Shown: positions 1 to 12,700 of the stretch, one piece after another
Layout: each line of letters begins with the position of its first letter
Numbering within the stretch: position 1 is the first letter of the stretch
DNA from: Mya arenaria
Lineage: Eukaryota > Mollusca > Bivalvia > Myida > Myidae
Assembly (NCBI RefSeq): GCF_026914265.1
Contig: NC_069124.1
Span: 92,079,066-92,143,065 of the forward strand
DNA length: 64,000 nucleotides
Direction: 5' to 3'
The notes under the pieces: generated by a model
The model's input: only the letters and a program-made list of their open reading frames with translations
Told to the model about the DNA's origin: nothing
The model's database searches: none
Made by a program: the position numbers and the translations under genes

Positions 1-568
1 CGTCGTAAGCTTGATGTGTTTTTACTAATCTGTTTTACGTCATTATCGTTTTAAGTCGTAAACAAATACGTTACATCCATTGTGCGTCATATAAATGTGT
101 CAAAATATTAATAGGCATACCAATGAGTTTTCTAGAATAATGTACATGTGCCCTTGGGATGTTTGTAAATGACGATACTCTGTAATGTACTGATTTAACA
201 CTTTTAATTCACCTCAATATTCGTTATTGACTTATTGTTCATTTCATTTCATTTTCATTTCAGATTTCAAAAAAGAAAGAAGTCGTGAATACAGATGATT
301 TCATTCATTTAATTTTTACCTACATGCCTTTATTTAGACACAAACGTGTACAAACATAATAACATGTAATAACATAACATGCAAATACATTAATTATAAA
401 AATAATATACATACTACATACTTAGAACTAGACGCACTAAACGTGAGTAGTTACAAAACGTTCTTGCATTTACATGCAGTTATTTACTTTTCAGTATTCA
501 TCAATTATTCACACAGTTCCGAATACACTATGCTTTCATTATCAATGGCAATCACTGTTCATCATATT

Positions 569-2912
569 TCACTCAGTGTCACACTTCACAGAACGCATGT
601 TCTTGTTTAGGAACAAGATGGCACCAACAATGTCACTGTTAAGTCTGTTGCGCAACTTGTTCAGAACAAGCCCGGCGGACGAAAATACGCGCTCCGATGG
701 CACAGATGTAGCGGGAACCGCGAGGACGCTACGGGCCACTTGCGCGACCTTCGGAAAACGGTTCTCGTTGCGCCGCCACCACTCGAGGGCTGGTGTTGCA
801 TCATCCATCTTCCCGGCAAGGTACAGCTGAAGATCGTCCTCCACCGATGACTCCGGGGCTGTGACCATGAACTCAAGCCGTGGTCGCTTAGCAGGTGTGG
901 CACAGTCACCGTCATCGCGCGAGCTGACCTTGAACGGGACATCGTCAAGGCGGCCCTCCAGCATGGTGTGTGTCCTTCGTCGTAGCTGCCTGGGCAGGAA
1001 GCTTAACTTCTTATATCGAGAGTCCAGAAGTGAGGCGAGCATCGGGAGGGACTCGACAGTTTCATCTCGGCCTGGCTGGAACCTCTCCGTCATCTCATCC
1101 CGGAGAGTGGTCTTCATCGAGGCGACCAGTGCTGTTTCATTGTTGCAGGGCTGCAACACTTTCCCAACCAAACTATACACGATGGGAAACATCTCCCCGA
1201 TGGATACGTCCTTGTCCTTACTCATGAAGGTGGTCACGTGGGTGAACGGCCCAAGGACTGTGGATATGTCGGCAACGATGCCCCACTCGCCGTCTCTCAG
1301 AAGGAGATCGCAGTCGGCCTCCTTCGTGACGTCATCGTCAAGCATGATGTCAGTGACCACCCGGCGTAGCTTGTCGAGGCGGCTACACATCAGCTGCGTG
1401 GAATTCCACCTCGTGGGGACGTCCTGGATGAGGGCCAGTGTCGGTTGCTTCTCGCCCTCCTTCCGCATCCGCTCCTGGCGACGGTGTAGCTCAGCGGTGA
1501 CTGTCGTTGAGTGCTTGAAATGCCCTACCAGCTTTCGACACTTGCTCAGGACCTTGGAGACAGAAGGAAGTTCGAGGACTGGCTTGATGCAGAGCTGGAG
1601 AGTGTGGGCGAAGCAGGAGTGGTCTCCCCAATCTGGACAGAGTGTGCCGGCCTTCTGTATGTTGCGGGCGTTGTCATGGACGCAGCATTCCACCTTGCCC
1701 GTGAGACCGAACTCCCTTACGCATTCTAGTAGGCGGGACGCGATGTTCTCGGCTGTGTGACGCTCTGGCATTGCTCTGGTCATCAAGACGTCCGAATGGA
1801 GGATCCATTCGGCGTCAAGGTAGTGGGCTGTCACGGTGATAAAACTCTCGGTAGAGTTGGACGTCCACGTGTCTGTCGTGAGGGAGACAGACGTCGCCTT
1901 CTCGAGCCGGGAGATGATGTTGGAGCGTTCGTCTGCGTACCTCTTCTCAACCCTCGCACGAACTGTCGGCCGGGTAGGTACCTGAAATATATCATAGTTA
2001 TAAAAGTTATGACAATATCAAAATGATTGCACGTGCAGTACATGTATACAATACATTTGTATAACACTTACTGTATAAGACGGTGCCGCCAAGGCCATCA
2101 TATCACGGAACCCCTGGCCGTCGACGACGCTGAGTGGAAGGCAGTCACGTACGGAGTTGATGGCGGACTGCACACAGGATGCTTCTTCATGTGATTCCTT
2201 AGATTTGAAGTCCCACCACAATACACAAGTTTCACACTACACAAGTTACACACAACACTTTTACCATCCTCAGTTTAAGTGAAATACTTCCAAACACTAG
2301 AAGTCACTTTCGGAGGCATAGTTCCAGTTTTGACAAGATTGCTCAATTGATAAACTTTGAAACGATGTTAACTGATTGGGAATAAAATAGAAATGAAACG
2401 ATTTTTTTCTAATAATTTTATTCAGACATCAATACTTGATTTATGCATATTCATTAAGATAATTGATTGAATAATCTACTGATTGCATGACGTTACTTTG
2501 TGATTGGACAGTTAAATCGTATGGATTAATGCACATATCATATACGTCATCATTGATGTCAACTACTGCCAATTAGTGCCAATTAGCGACTTCAGACACC
2601 ATAAACAACACTTGTTTTCATAAACAGGACCATGGACCCTTCAAAAGATGCAATCTCGCGCCTTGTGCAAACAACCAATTAATAGCAGACGGTTTATGAC
2701 ACCCATCGCGCTTCGCCAATCAGTCTGTGCAGCACCTGAAACAGTCTAAACGCTAAGATGTTTAAGACCTACACTAATTAATCGACCATTTTAACCGCAT
2801 AATTTATACAAAAAATGTTAAGAAAATTATACGAATATCCGAATACCAATTTTAGTATCCGAATACCAATCTAATATCCGGATATTCGGATATTCGCTTC
2901 CATCCCTAGTCA
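569..2912 (-). mobile_element. hAT-family (ZBED-type) DNA transposon, decayed
   Basis: Two exons on the minus strand encode a ZBED/hAT transposase. Exon 1 starts at an ATG at 2319 (MPPKVTSSVWKYF) and holds a BED zinc finger with CNLC, GGTSNLRNH and a closing HMKKH. The GT-AG intron is 1982-2071. Exon 2 runs from 1981 to the stop at 569 and carries the hAT catalytic core (CVHDNARN, the C-x2-H-x-L-x-L motif near FAHTLQL, TRWNST) and a C-terminal hATC dimerisation domain (WWRRNENRFPKVAQVAR, VPSERVFSSAG). Exon 1 is broken by an in-frame TAA at 2277-2275, within the finger, and a frame change between finger and hinge near 2165-2185, so full-length protein is not expected. Repeated 'ATATCCGAATA' motifs at 2830-2900 and a 'CTAGGGATGGAAGCGAATA'-like end near 2893-2912 look like a hAT terminus. 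I did not find the matching left end or the 8-bp target duplication. The intact exon 2 could alternatively reflect domestication, but the broken finger argues against it. Confidence 0.85.
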
Positions 2913-4110
2913 TTATCACAATAGATGGAGCTGGAAAAGCAATACGGACGGCACGTATTACGGTTGAATCACCGTACTACACGGGCAAAATTGAAGCTAT
3001 TCTATTAAGCACGCTGATCTGTGATCTGGTAATTGGAATGAAAACGGGATAGGGATAGCCCATGGTGTCGCAAACATGTGCTCCAATTTCACATTGACAG
3101 AGAGTGACAACTCTGGCACATGAGTCGATAAATGGCCGGTGGTTACCTTTCGGCAAATTACGCTTAAGATGGAACACTGAGCAGGTTTTGCTCGTCATTT
3201 ATCACAAGCGATTTGTAGAGACATTTCAGATGTTTGCCAGAAGACAACTCTTAAGAGACGAGTTAAAAATGACTCCGCTTGATGATATGCCGGTAATGGA
3301 TGAAACATTCCAAAGAGTATGCTTTGATTTGGTCCGGCCTTTAGCACCAGTATCCGGAACAAGCATCTGGTATATGATGACAGCGATAAAGACAGAACGA
3401 CTGGCTTAAGCATTGCTAGAAATATTCTGTCGGATTGGATTCCCAAAAGAGCAACTGATTGACAGAGTGACTATTGAATGAGGCAGCTCGGGTGGTGTAT
3501 GTAAAACAGATATACAAAACCCTATATCCCGAGATATAACGGTGTATGTGAGAGAATGAACGGCATTTTCAATATCATTTTGAAGCGCATGTGCCAAGAA
3601 AGGCCAAATTATTGGGATGTGTATTTGCCTGCGGGAAGTGTTCGAGGTGAGCACAGTATTATGAGAGAGTTGTACGAGGTCCAAATGCAAGCGTTGATGG
3701 AACTTTAGTTTGAAATTGAGACGCTAACAACATATGAATATGCGCTAGACCTCATAAATAGGCTTGGAGATAGTAAAGGCCTACAACCAGCACATGTTGC
3801 CCTCTGACTCTGATCAAAACAAACTTCCGATGCAGTGGGTCATATGTTGTTGAGGATGTGATTAACAGTGGACTACACAACTTAAGTATAAGGCAGGAGA
3901 AAGATCTGTCACAATCGGTACGAAGACATGCCCGAGCAGCTGAACACAGCAAGCATGGATTTATAAATAGAGCGAGAACGGCAAGATAATGGAGATGTGA
4001 ACGAAAAATGGTGTAGATACCCAACAGTGGGCACGTGCCATACAAAGATGTATAACCTTGCCGTAACGATGCACCGAATGGCGACCTCCAAAGCCGCAAT
4101 CACACACCCT
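2913..4110 (+). mobile_element. Ty3/Gypsy-like LTR retroelement fossil (pol fragment)
   Basis: Translated plus-strand segments resemble the protease-like part (around 2915-3040) and the integrase part (around 3100-4100) of Ty3/Gypsy pol genes. Clues are a DLVRPLAPVSG-like stretch, a 'GFPKE' motif and a 'CERMNG'-like region. The element is clearly broken, with multiple breaks and internal loss, and I see no LTRs. It looks old. The decayed hAT element ends directly against it, so the hAT may have inserted into it. Confidence 0.6.
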
Positions 4111-6650
4111 TTACGTCATGTATCACTACACTATGCACTGTGATTAGATGTATGTAAGTAAATTGGAATAATCAAGGTAGTACCAGGACTAATAACACCG
4201 TTTCCTTGAAAAGAAAATGGTTCTCATCAATCAAATAGTGTATTCTAATGTTTACCTGGAATGTTTATTTGTTATCTCAGATCCAAAACCAACTCAATGT
4301 CAAGATAATATTCAACAGCCTTATTTTAAAACATCTTCTCAATATTTTTGATGCATTTAATACTTTCATGAAAAACAACACGCGTAAAAAAGAACCACGC
4401 CTTAAAAAGAGCAACCTTTTCAAACATCTGAAAGGAAATGATCTGCTGTTAAAGAAGTAACTGTTAAAACTGCAACTCGTCTTGAACATGTCTTGCAGTA
4501 TTTCATAGCACTCATTAAAACCTACGACGTGTGTCAACAAGTGACCAAGTATTTGAAAGGAAACATATAACTGAGACATCATCGGAGTTGAACGAACATG
4601 AGATCTTGATATGCCAATTATGTTCTTGTTAAGATTTTTTATAATTTCTGCAGACAAAGAACTTGAAATTAACTTACCCACTTCCATTTAGCAATCAAAC
4701 GGAGAAACAGAAATGTCACAACTTGACTGGCTTGCTTGATATCAACCGCTTTTACGCGACAAGGATTAGGCTCACCACTGGGGGATAATCGGAGAATTTG
4801 AGTGACAGGACAGGACAAAATGGAAAATGCAGTATATATGCAATAACGCTGCTCAGAAATCGGAGTGGTACACACCAAAATAGGTGCATGGACTATGTTA
4901 TAGTTACCGAAAGGACGATCGCCGAACCAACATGTCGATTGCTTGCTACGGCCTCAACATTTACTGTCATAGTGTGGAATTGGCTGTCTTCTGGTCTGGG
5001 TCCAAGAGAACAATAGCGAAAAAAAATCATTTTAATTCTGTAATAAACATGTCCGAGTCAAACCAACATCGAAATTTCAATATCGAAAATTGGCCGGGCA
5101 TAAATCCCGGGTGGATTCCGTCTTTCCATTACCGTTCCGAGGCAGTATTCCAATATGAATTATTAAAGACTAAGAACATATTCATTTTATTGTTTGTATG
5201 GCATGTGCTAGATATAGGGTTCCATAACAAATGGTTACGCTGGTGTGCATTCGTTTAGTATGTTTGTAACCGTTTAACGTACGCATTTAAGATGAAAACA
5301 AATCACATTCGGAGCTCCTCGGTCATTTTTATCAAAAACAACCTCGGATGTATGCTCAGTGGTACATCAATAGAAATAGATCTTATTTTTTTTAATTATA
5401 TTATTAATTACATGTAGTGTTGTAGCTTGCATCTGTAGATCGAAGTTTAAATTGATTGCCAGTGAAGTGAATTATTTCAAACATAATTAAGATTCCCAAG
5501 AGTTAAGTCACTAAGTTTAACTGCTAAATTAAAATTACTACGCGGTCTACTTGCAGCGTAGTTAACGTGTACCGATGTCTGACATTGTAAACCGTCCATT
5601 TACATCTGAGGTTGTTTACGATATAAATGGCAGAGGAGTTTCGAATGTACAATTCAAGGTTTGGTATCTGATTTTGGTATTCTACACTGATATTTAATAT
5701 GCTTGTAGTTTATTAGTCCAATATATGCACGAATGTGTTTTGTTTTCTGCTCTGTTGTCCTTTTACGTTCGGATGTTTTAAGAAAGGGCGATAACTCCTC
5801 TTGGCGCTCTAATGCAGACATATGTCGGTTGATTACCGTGGTAACCCGGGCAGGTCGGTATGGAATGCAGCTATCGATCTGTGGTCCATCGCCGCTTGTC
5901 TCCGGGGACACGGCGATCATTGACAATCCAACATCGGCCTCAGGTAACATGACCCGACAGAATCCCACGTCGGAAAGAATCGATGCCCGAGATAAACATG
6001 GTATGCATGTCTGTTACAGGATTTAAGAGATTATTTTCACTGTTTAAAATTAAATAATTCGTTTGAATAAAATAAATGAATATGTGTTATAACAAACATT
6101 CTTTGAATAATGACATGAATAGTTTATGTGTGGTTAATGTCAGAAAACAGGTATATAAAAAAACTGAATAAATAAGGAAATACGAATCAATTGAATTGAG
6201 TTTATTGTACACAGCTTGTCTTGTGTGAAAGATCCATGTTTTCCTGGAGAATCTGTTCAAATGGATATCTTTGTAAAACGCTCGCCTTAAACTGAGGTAT
6301 AATCCCGGTACATGTGTTGTTCGAGTACAGTTCACATGTTCCGTAAATGGATAATATTTATTTTTCAACGAAATATGAAACAAAAATTAAAGATAGTGCG
6401 TTTTTTTTGTACTTGCTTAACATCCTTGTATTAGTGTTGTTTACGTTAACTATTAACGCTACCCATGTCAGGTATGTGATTCAAGAGGGCGGTGTTGATA
6501 TTGAGCAATTAGTAAAGGCCGTTGTTCTTGCTGATAATGAGCTGATATCGAGTCTGACTGATAATCAGCTACACGGATACATTGCCTATCACTGAATACT
6601 GCATGTGACACCGACAACACCGTACATATTACAGCTGGAATATACCCGTG
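4111..6650. other. Intergenic stretch, no supported gene
   Basis: AT-rich sequence in which the open frames are short and none resembles a known family. A somewhat GC-richer patch at 5760-6000 could hide a 5' non-coding exon of the downstream Hv1-like gene, since GT donor-like sites lie near 5944 and 6001. I see no decisive evidence. Confidence 0.4.
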
Positions 6651-6656
6651 TACATC

Positions 6657-6673
6657 ATGGCCCACGAACACAG
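6657..6673 (+). CDS. Candidate first coding exon of the Hv1-like gene (tentative)
   Basis: An ATG at 6657 gives M-A-H-E-H plus two bases (AG) before a GT at 6674. That phase is exactly what the S1 exon at 9785 needs: AG plus A makes Arg. With this exon the protein would be 436 residues long. The donor (AG|GTTGGT) is weak and the exon is tiny, so another upstream first exon is quite possible. Confidence 0.25.
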
Positions 6674-6679
6674 GTTGGT

Positions 6680-7311
6680 CTCATGTACTCATATCAATAT
6701 ATATTTATTTTTATATTTTAACATTTTTTTTATCCCGATCGTTTCTTTCACTTAAACACCACAGTCGGGTTTGGCTTTGTAAATGGTGTTCTATGGCGTC
6801 TATACTTTATAATATGATACTAATGACGTTTTCAGACTGTTTTTTTTTCTCAAGTTAACCTTAGTTCTTTAATGAATAACCTGACACCTAGTCTATTATT
6901 GAATTACTTGTCACCGAGTATCTTGTTGTCTGGACCATTGTATTTCTTGTGGGAAACTCCGGGCTGCTGGTGAATATTACGAGAAAGCTTGTATTGTTAA
7001 CATCTTCTTTTTTATGAAATTTCATTTATCATTTTATTACTCAAGTTTCTTCGTTCTAAGGTGTATTTACATAATCCATTATATGGATTACTCAATAAAT
7101 TAAGCGAATATTTTGTTTGGAAAATAACAATTTTTGTCTAATTTTTAATTCAGACGTATCAATAGATTATATAATTTGCCTTAATCAGATAAATTAATTG
7201 GCAAAAGGTTCAACAACTGTGTGTTGCTTGGATATGAAATGTGTTTTTTTTTGCAGTTTTAAACTGTTTCCATCCCAGTAAATGTGTTATTTCTTTTCTT
7301 ACTGAATGTAC

Positions 7312-7346
<35 letters not shown>

Positions 7347-9780
7347 ATTGAAAGTTCAGTGACGGGTTATCGATAAATTATGAACATCGATAAATCATTT
7401 TGCAGCGTGACAGGCAGTCAGCGGCAAGGCTAATTATTCCATGATGTACATTATCACTGCATATACATCCAATTAGTATATATTTGTGTACCTATTGAGC
7501 CATTCATTTATATAAACACTCCTTTTTCTCATGTAAATACGTTCAATATATCATGGTTTTCAATTTTCAACAGTCAAATATGTATTAAACAACATATATA
7601 TTATGCATTTTGAGAATTAATAAACACTTATTCTAGCTATAAAAATGTTATTCCGTCTATTTGATATGTTTTGGTACCTCTGCCTTCATTGTTCATTGGT
7701 ATTTCTCTTTTAAGTGTAATCGAAAAATGGCGTTGGATTTTTATAATAATCCTTTTCATGTATTTACAAAACTAGAAATAATGTAGGATGCTTGATTTTA
7801 TCCCAGGACCTATGCATTGATTACAATGATATCCGGGTTAGATCACACTAGGTGAGTTCGTGTAGTTGAATATGTCCGACGATGTCCCGGGCTCGAGCCC
7901 CAGAATGTACACCAGTGCACAGGAAACTACCAATCAGTCAAACCATAATTATATGTCTACTGACAAGTATACAACCAGCAATGAGGTGGGGACAGACATA
8001 AGGCTGAAAGCCCTCTGTTTTGAATAGCATTATGTTTGGATCCAGTAAGTATGTTAACTTTCCTGACACTTGTTGTCCAAAATATTTCCGAATATCGCCC
8101 TCCTAGACTTAAGTGGTGGGTTCGAAACTTGAGCAACTAAAATATAGTGGCCAATGTAGGTAAAAGGGGTGGTCCAAAACGAACAAGTGATGGGTAATGT
8201 CCCATTGTAAAACATTGTGACTTAAATTCGCATCCCGGTTAATAATGCAAATGTATTTCTTAAAAGTAATGAAACCAATCACCACAAGGTCGCCATACAT
8301 TGTTGATAGTGTCAAACATCATGACACCTGAAACCATTCCGAAGCTTGGTATAGTTTCGCCTTAAAATCCTGCTCTCTAGGCCAAAATATGGTAAACTCT
8401 TCTATAATTTGGCAAAGCCCTCAGAGCACTAACACGAGTGAGAGGGAACGTGTCTTATATGCCGGCTTAATATTGAAACAAATTGAACGAAATTATATTT
8501 GAAGATATCGTCATGGTGGTTATTCAAATCTACTTTTGCACTGAGCACATTTCTTTAATGTAGTTGTTGAAAATCAGTCATCACAGTGATATTGTGGTGT
8601 TGTAGCCCAGAGGAATGAAATTAGGCTCAGGGTATGTGTGATGTATGAACCTATACACGTATCAAATATATTTGACCAGAAGATGAAAACATCTCATAGA
8701 ATGCAATAGTGATAATAAGACTCCTTGTAGTAAATTGATGACTTTAGAAAAAAGAAAGTTTATGGAGTTCTGTATTGATAACAATCGAAACGAGTGATAG
8801 TCAGTTTCGAAAAATGAAATACTTGATATTGATACGACTTCATTACAAATAATGATTAAAGTTCATTCACAAATCCAAAGTACTAAGACGATAGCGCTGG
8901 TTTATCAAATGTCAAGTGTATTTATCAATCTTTCGCAGAAACCAATCCCTCTCTGCATGGATGAGGAAGAAATTAAACTATGTTAAACTCTTTACACAAA
9001 TCTCAGGCTGATTTTCCAAGATAAACCAATATATTTTGCAAATAATTGGCAAACATGAGCATTGGGTACGCCGAAAAAATAGAAAGTTTACAGATAGGAT
9101 AAAATGCAATGCATACATTTTACGTAATTGAATGTTTCTTGGAAGAAAAGAGACAACACTAAATGTCTATGGAAACACTGGTGATGAGGTCAAGGCCGTG
9201 TCAAGCCATAGTGCAACCCAATGGCTCTGGCCGACCTGCATAAACTCATTCTTTATACCAAATACTTATAGATAAATGGTTGGTTGAATATTTGGTCCTT
9301 ATTAAATTTAGATTGAATTGACTTCTTCAAAAATATCGCCCAAGTTTTCTTCTAACGCTTGTCTGCATAGTTCGGGCGTTTGCCGGTAGGATTTGTGATT
9401 CATGGAAACATAGCATGCCAGGAGACGAACGACAGCTGCTGCTGGAAGAATGAAAGTACATTAGAGCCATTACAGGCGACAATTTATGTTTTATGTTATG
9501 CATCGATCTAATATAAACTTATATAGTTCACCTGTGGCTAATGAACAAAGAGAACTGAACTGTCGTATCAGCTTTGTTAAAATGACAACCGAACTCAATC
9601 ATTCTATCAGCGTGAAAACTATATCTACTTGGTAAAACTACGCTTTCATAAAATTAGAAATGCACTTTATTGATACTTACGTGTCACTTATTACAATATC
9701 TTTTTTATATAACTTAGCCGCATCCCCTTTTAAATGATGAGATATCCCTTTCTTTAGTACTTACAGTGCTCCGATTTGTT
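6680..9780. other. Non-coding stretch before the Hv1-like S1 exon
   Basis: AT-rich sequence with only short, unrecognisable open frames. It contains a GAT microsatellite near 7312-7344. If the tentative exon at 6657 is real, this is the first intron of the Hv1-like gene; otherwise it is the upstream region. Confidence 0.4.
7312..7344. repeat. (GAT)n microsatellite
   Basis: About eleven uninterrupted ATG/GAT trinucleotides, read directly in the sequence. Confidence 0.95.
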
Positions 9781-9784
9781 TTAG

Positions 9785-12700
9785 ATGCACGTGCTGTCGC
9801 TGGTTATACAGCGTGTACGGGGAGTGCCTGGTAATCACGTGCACGTTCCTGCACGCGCTCATGTCGGCGGTAGAAATTCTCATACACTTCGAGGTTATCA
9901 AAGGTACTGTAACACTAGTTATATCATATATTACAAATATATTTTTTATGTAAAATTTGGTCATTTTCATCAATCTGTTCAGGTGTAGTTTTCATGCGCA
10001 GTTTCATATCCTTTAATCTTCGGTTCAATTAACAAAGGCATGTTTTTAAAGGTTATATCAATTACAATGATTATTGCGGGTACACTCTAGTTATTATGCT
10101 TGGTTTTTACAGTTTTTTTACAGTTTCCATGTGTTCGTGTTTCAGTTCCCGGCGTGGAGCCAGTCACCACAGCAGTCACAACCGTACAGGGCGCCTCAGG
10201 CACGAGCAACTTGAGCACCGCCCCCGCCCCGACCCAGGGAGCGTACGACTCTGGAGGATGCCCACCCGTCCTGCACGAGAACCTGGTGACGGTGGTCGAG
10301 GTCGTCCGGTACGGCACCCTCGTCATCTCAGCTCTGTTCTTTATCGAGGTACGTACGTGAATTATAAAAATCACACATGTACATATGGTCTTTTAAAATT
10401 CTTAAAGCTGCACTCTCGAAAATTGTCAGTTTTGACACTTTTCAAACATTTGTCCCAGCATCAGCTGATTTCGGCATCAATGTCATTAATTCAGTTTAAT
10501 TAGATGACGCACAATAGAACAGATCTCAATTGTTTGGTAAACTGCACACAATTTCAAAACATCAGTTTTCGAGCGTAAATATGCTAAACGGTTATCTGAT
10601 CTTTTTCAGCAGTCTTATGTTACTGGTTTCTAGACATTTAAATTACGCAAATATTAGCTCCTTCAAAGACAAAAACTAGAAAAGTTGTCAAAACGATAAA
10701 TTAGTGAGAGTGCAGGTTTTACTTAGTTTTTAACTATAACTTGTATTTCAATCGAACACTTTATATATCTGAAAAGTTTTGACGGACCCCGCTGTCAAAT
10801 GGACCACAATGTAACTGATATGTCCACATCATAACTGTGTTGTTTACTAACGAGAAGGAGAAACGGCAATCAGAATAATACTGTCGGTAAGTGTACAATA
10901 AATATGTCGCCTGGACGATTCTGACCGGTTATCCGGTGGTAGTTCGATTTTCAAATTACCTATACTAGTATAATATTCTTTTATTTCCAGATCATCGGTA
11001 GAATAATACATTCAAAGAAAAGATTTTTCAAAGACCCTTGGCAGGTATGGATGACTTCTCTTTTTTAAACGGCGTTATTATATTACGTCCTATTATAACC
11101 TTTCTAAATATAACTGAATAGTGCCATAGTCTTTCCTTTTACTGAAACAGCTTGTTTAAATCGGCTTCCAACAGAATAACTACATCACCTGCCCTTGCTT
11201 TCTTATGTATCGGGGCAGGTGGCAACGTCTAGCCGAGGATAGAAAAGTAGGAATCCTATCGACCTGTGCCTTAGTCGTACCTTAACGTAGTAATCTGTAT
11301 CGACCCGTGCCTTAGTCGTACCTTAACGTAGTGATCTGTATCGACCCTTGCCTTAGTCGTACCTTAACGTAGTAATCTGCATCGACCCGTGCCTTAGACG
11401 TACCTTAACGTAGTAATCTGTATCGACCCGTGCCTTAGTCGTACCTTAACGTAGTAATCTGTATCGACCCGTGCCTTAGTCGTACCGTGCCTTAGTCGAA
11501 TCTTAACGTAGTAATCTGTATCGACCCGTGCCTTAGTCGTACTTTAACGTAGTAATCTGTATCGACCCGTGCCTTAGTCGTACCTTAACGTAGTAATCTG
11601 TATCGACCCGTGCCTTAGTCGTACCGTGCCTTAGTCGTATCTTAACGTAGTAATCTGTATCGACCCGTGCCTTAGTCGTACTTTAACGTAGTAATCTGTA
11701 TCGACCCGTGCCTTAGACGTACCTTAACGTAGTAATCTGCATCGACCCGTGCCTCAGACGTACCTTAACGTAGTAATCTGCATCGACCCGTGCCTTACTC
11801 GTACCTTAACCTAGTAATCTGTATCGACCCGTGCCTTAGTCGTACTTTAACGTAGTAATCTGTATCGACCCGTGCCTTAGACGTACCTTAACGTAGTAAT
11901 CTGCATCGACCCGTGCCTCAGACGTACCTTAACGTAGTAATCTGCATCGACCCGTGCCTTAGTCGTACCTTAACCTAGTAATCTGTATCGACCCGTGCCT
12001 TAGTCGTACCTTAACGTAGTAATCTTTATCGACCCGTGCCTAAGTCGTACCGTGCCTTAGTTGTATCATAAATGCTACGTCGGAGGGCAATATTATGCTC
12101 CAACTGAAGACTTAAAACAAAGATACCTTCACCATTTGCTTCGTCATTTTTAATGAAGTAGCATATATGACGAAATTTATCACGTGGAATACATACACTG
12201 ATAACGTATTCAATAATTATCAATAAAATTGCAAGTTTCTTTAATTTTTGAATATGCACAAAAGATGGAGCGATCCGTGACCTTTAGGGCGTGACTCTGA
12301 TCCAACTTGGTTGAAACATATTTACTATATTTATCCGTAGTTAAACGTTCTAAGAGGTATTTTCCATATCGAAACGCACCTATCCGTTGTTTGACATGGA
12401 ATGTTTTAAAACTCGCTGCTTCTCCCCGCGTGTTCTTCGTTTAACTACGACATCCGAGGCTGCCTGTACTTTAACGTAGTTCAACTAAGTTTACCGCAAG
12501 TCCGCCAATTCGCTTGGAAAGTTGCCAGCCGAAGTAAAACGTAGTTCAACGGGAAATATCCGTCATGTCCCACCCCACGGACCACTCCGATCCGCGCCTT
12601 ACCCCAACGTTCCTCTAATTGAATGGCTTCAGTATATTTCTTAACTTTCGTTCCTACTGAATAGCTTTTTTATATTTCCTTCCAACCAAATAGCGTCATG

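Noticed and set aside
861-1760. 299-codon plus-strand ORF
   Set aside because: It is antisense to the hAT transposase exon and has no family motif.
4277-4687. 136-codon minus-strand ORF
   Set aside because: No recognisable domain, AT-rich and hydrophobic by composition. Nothing supports a gene.
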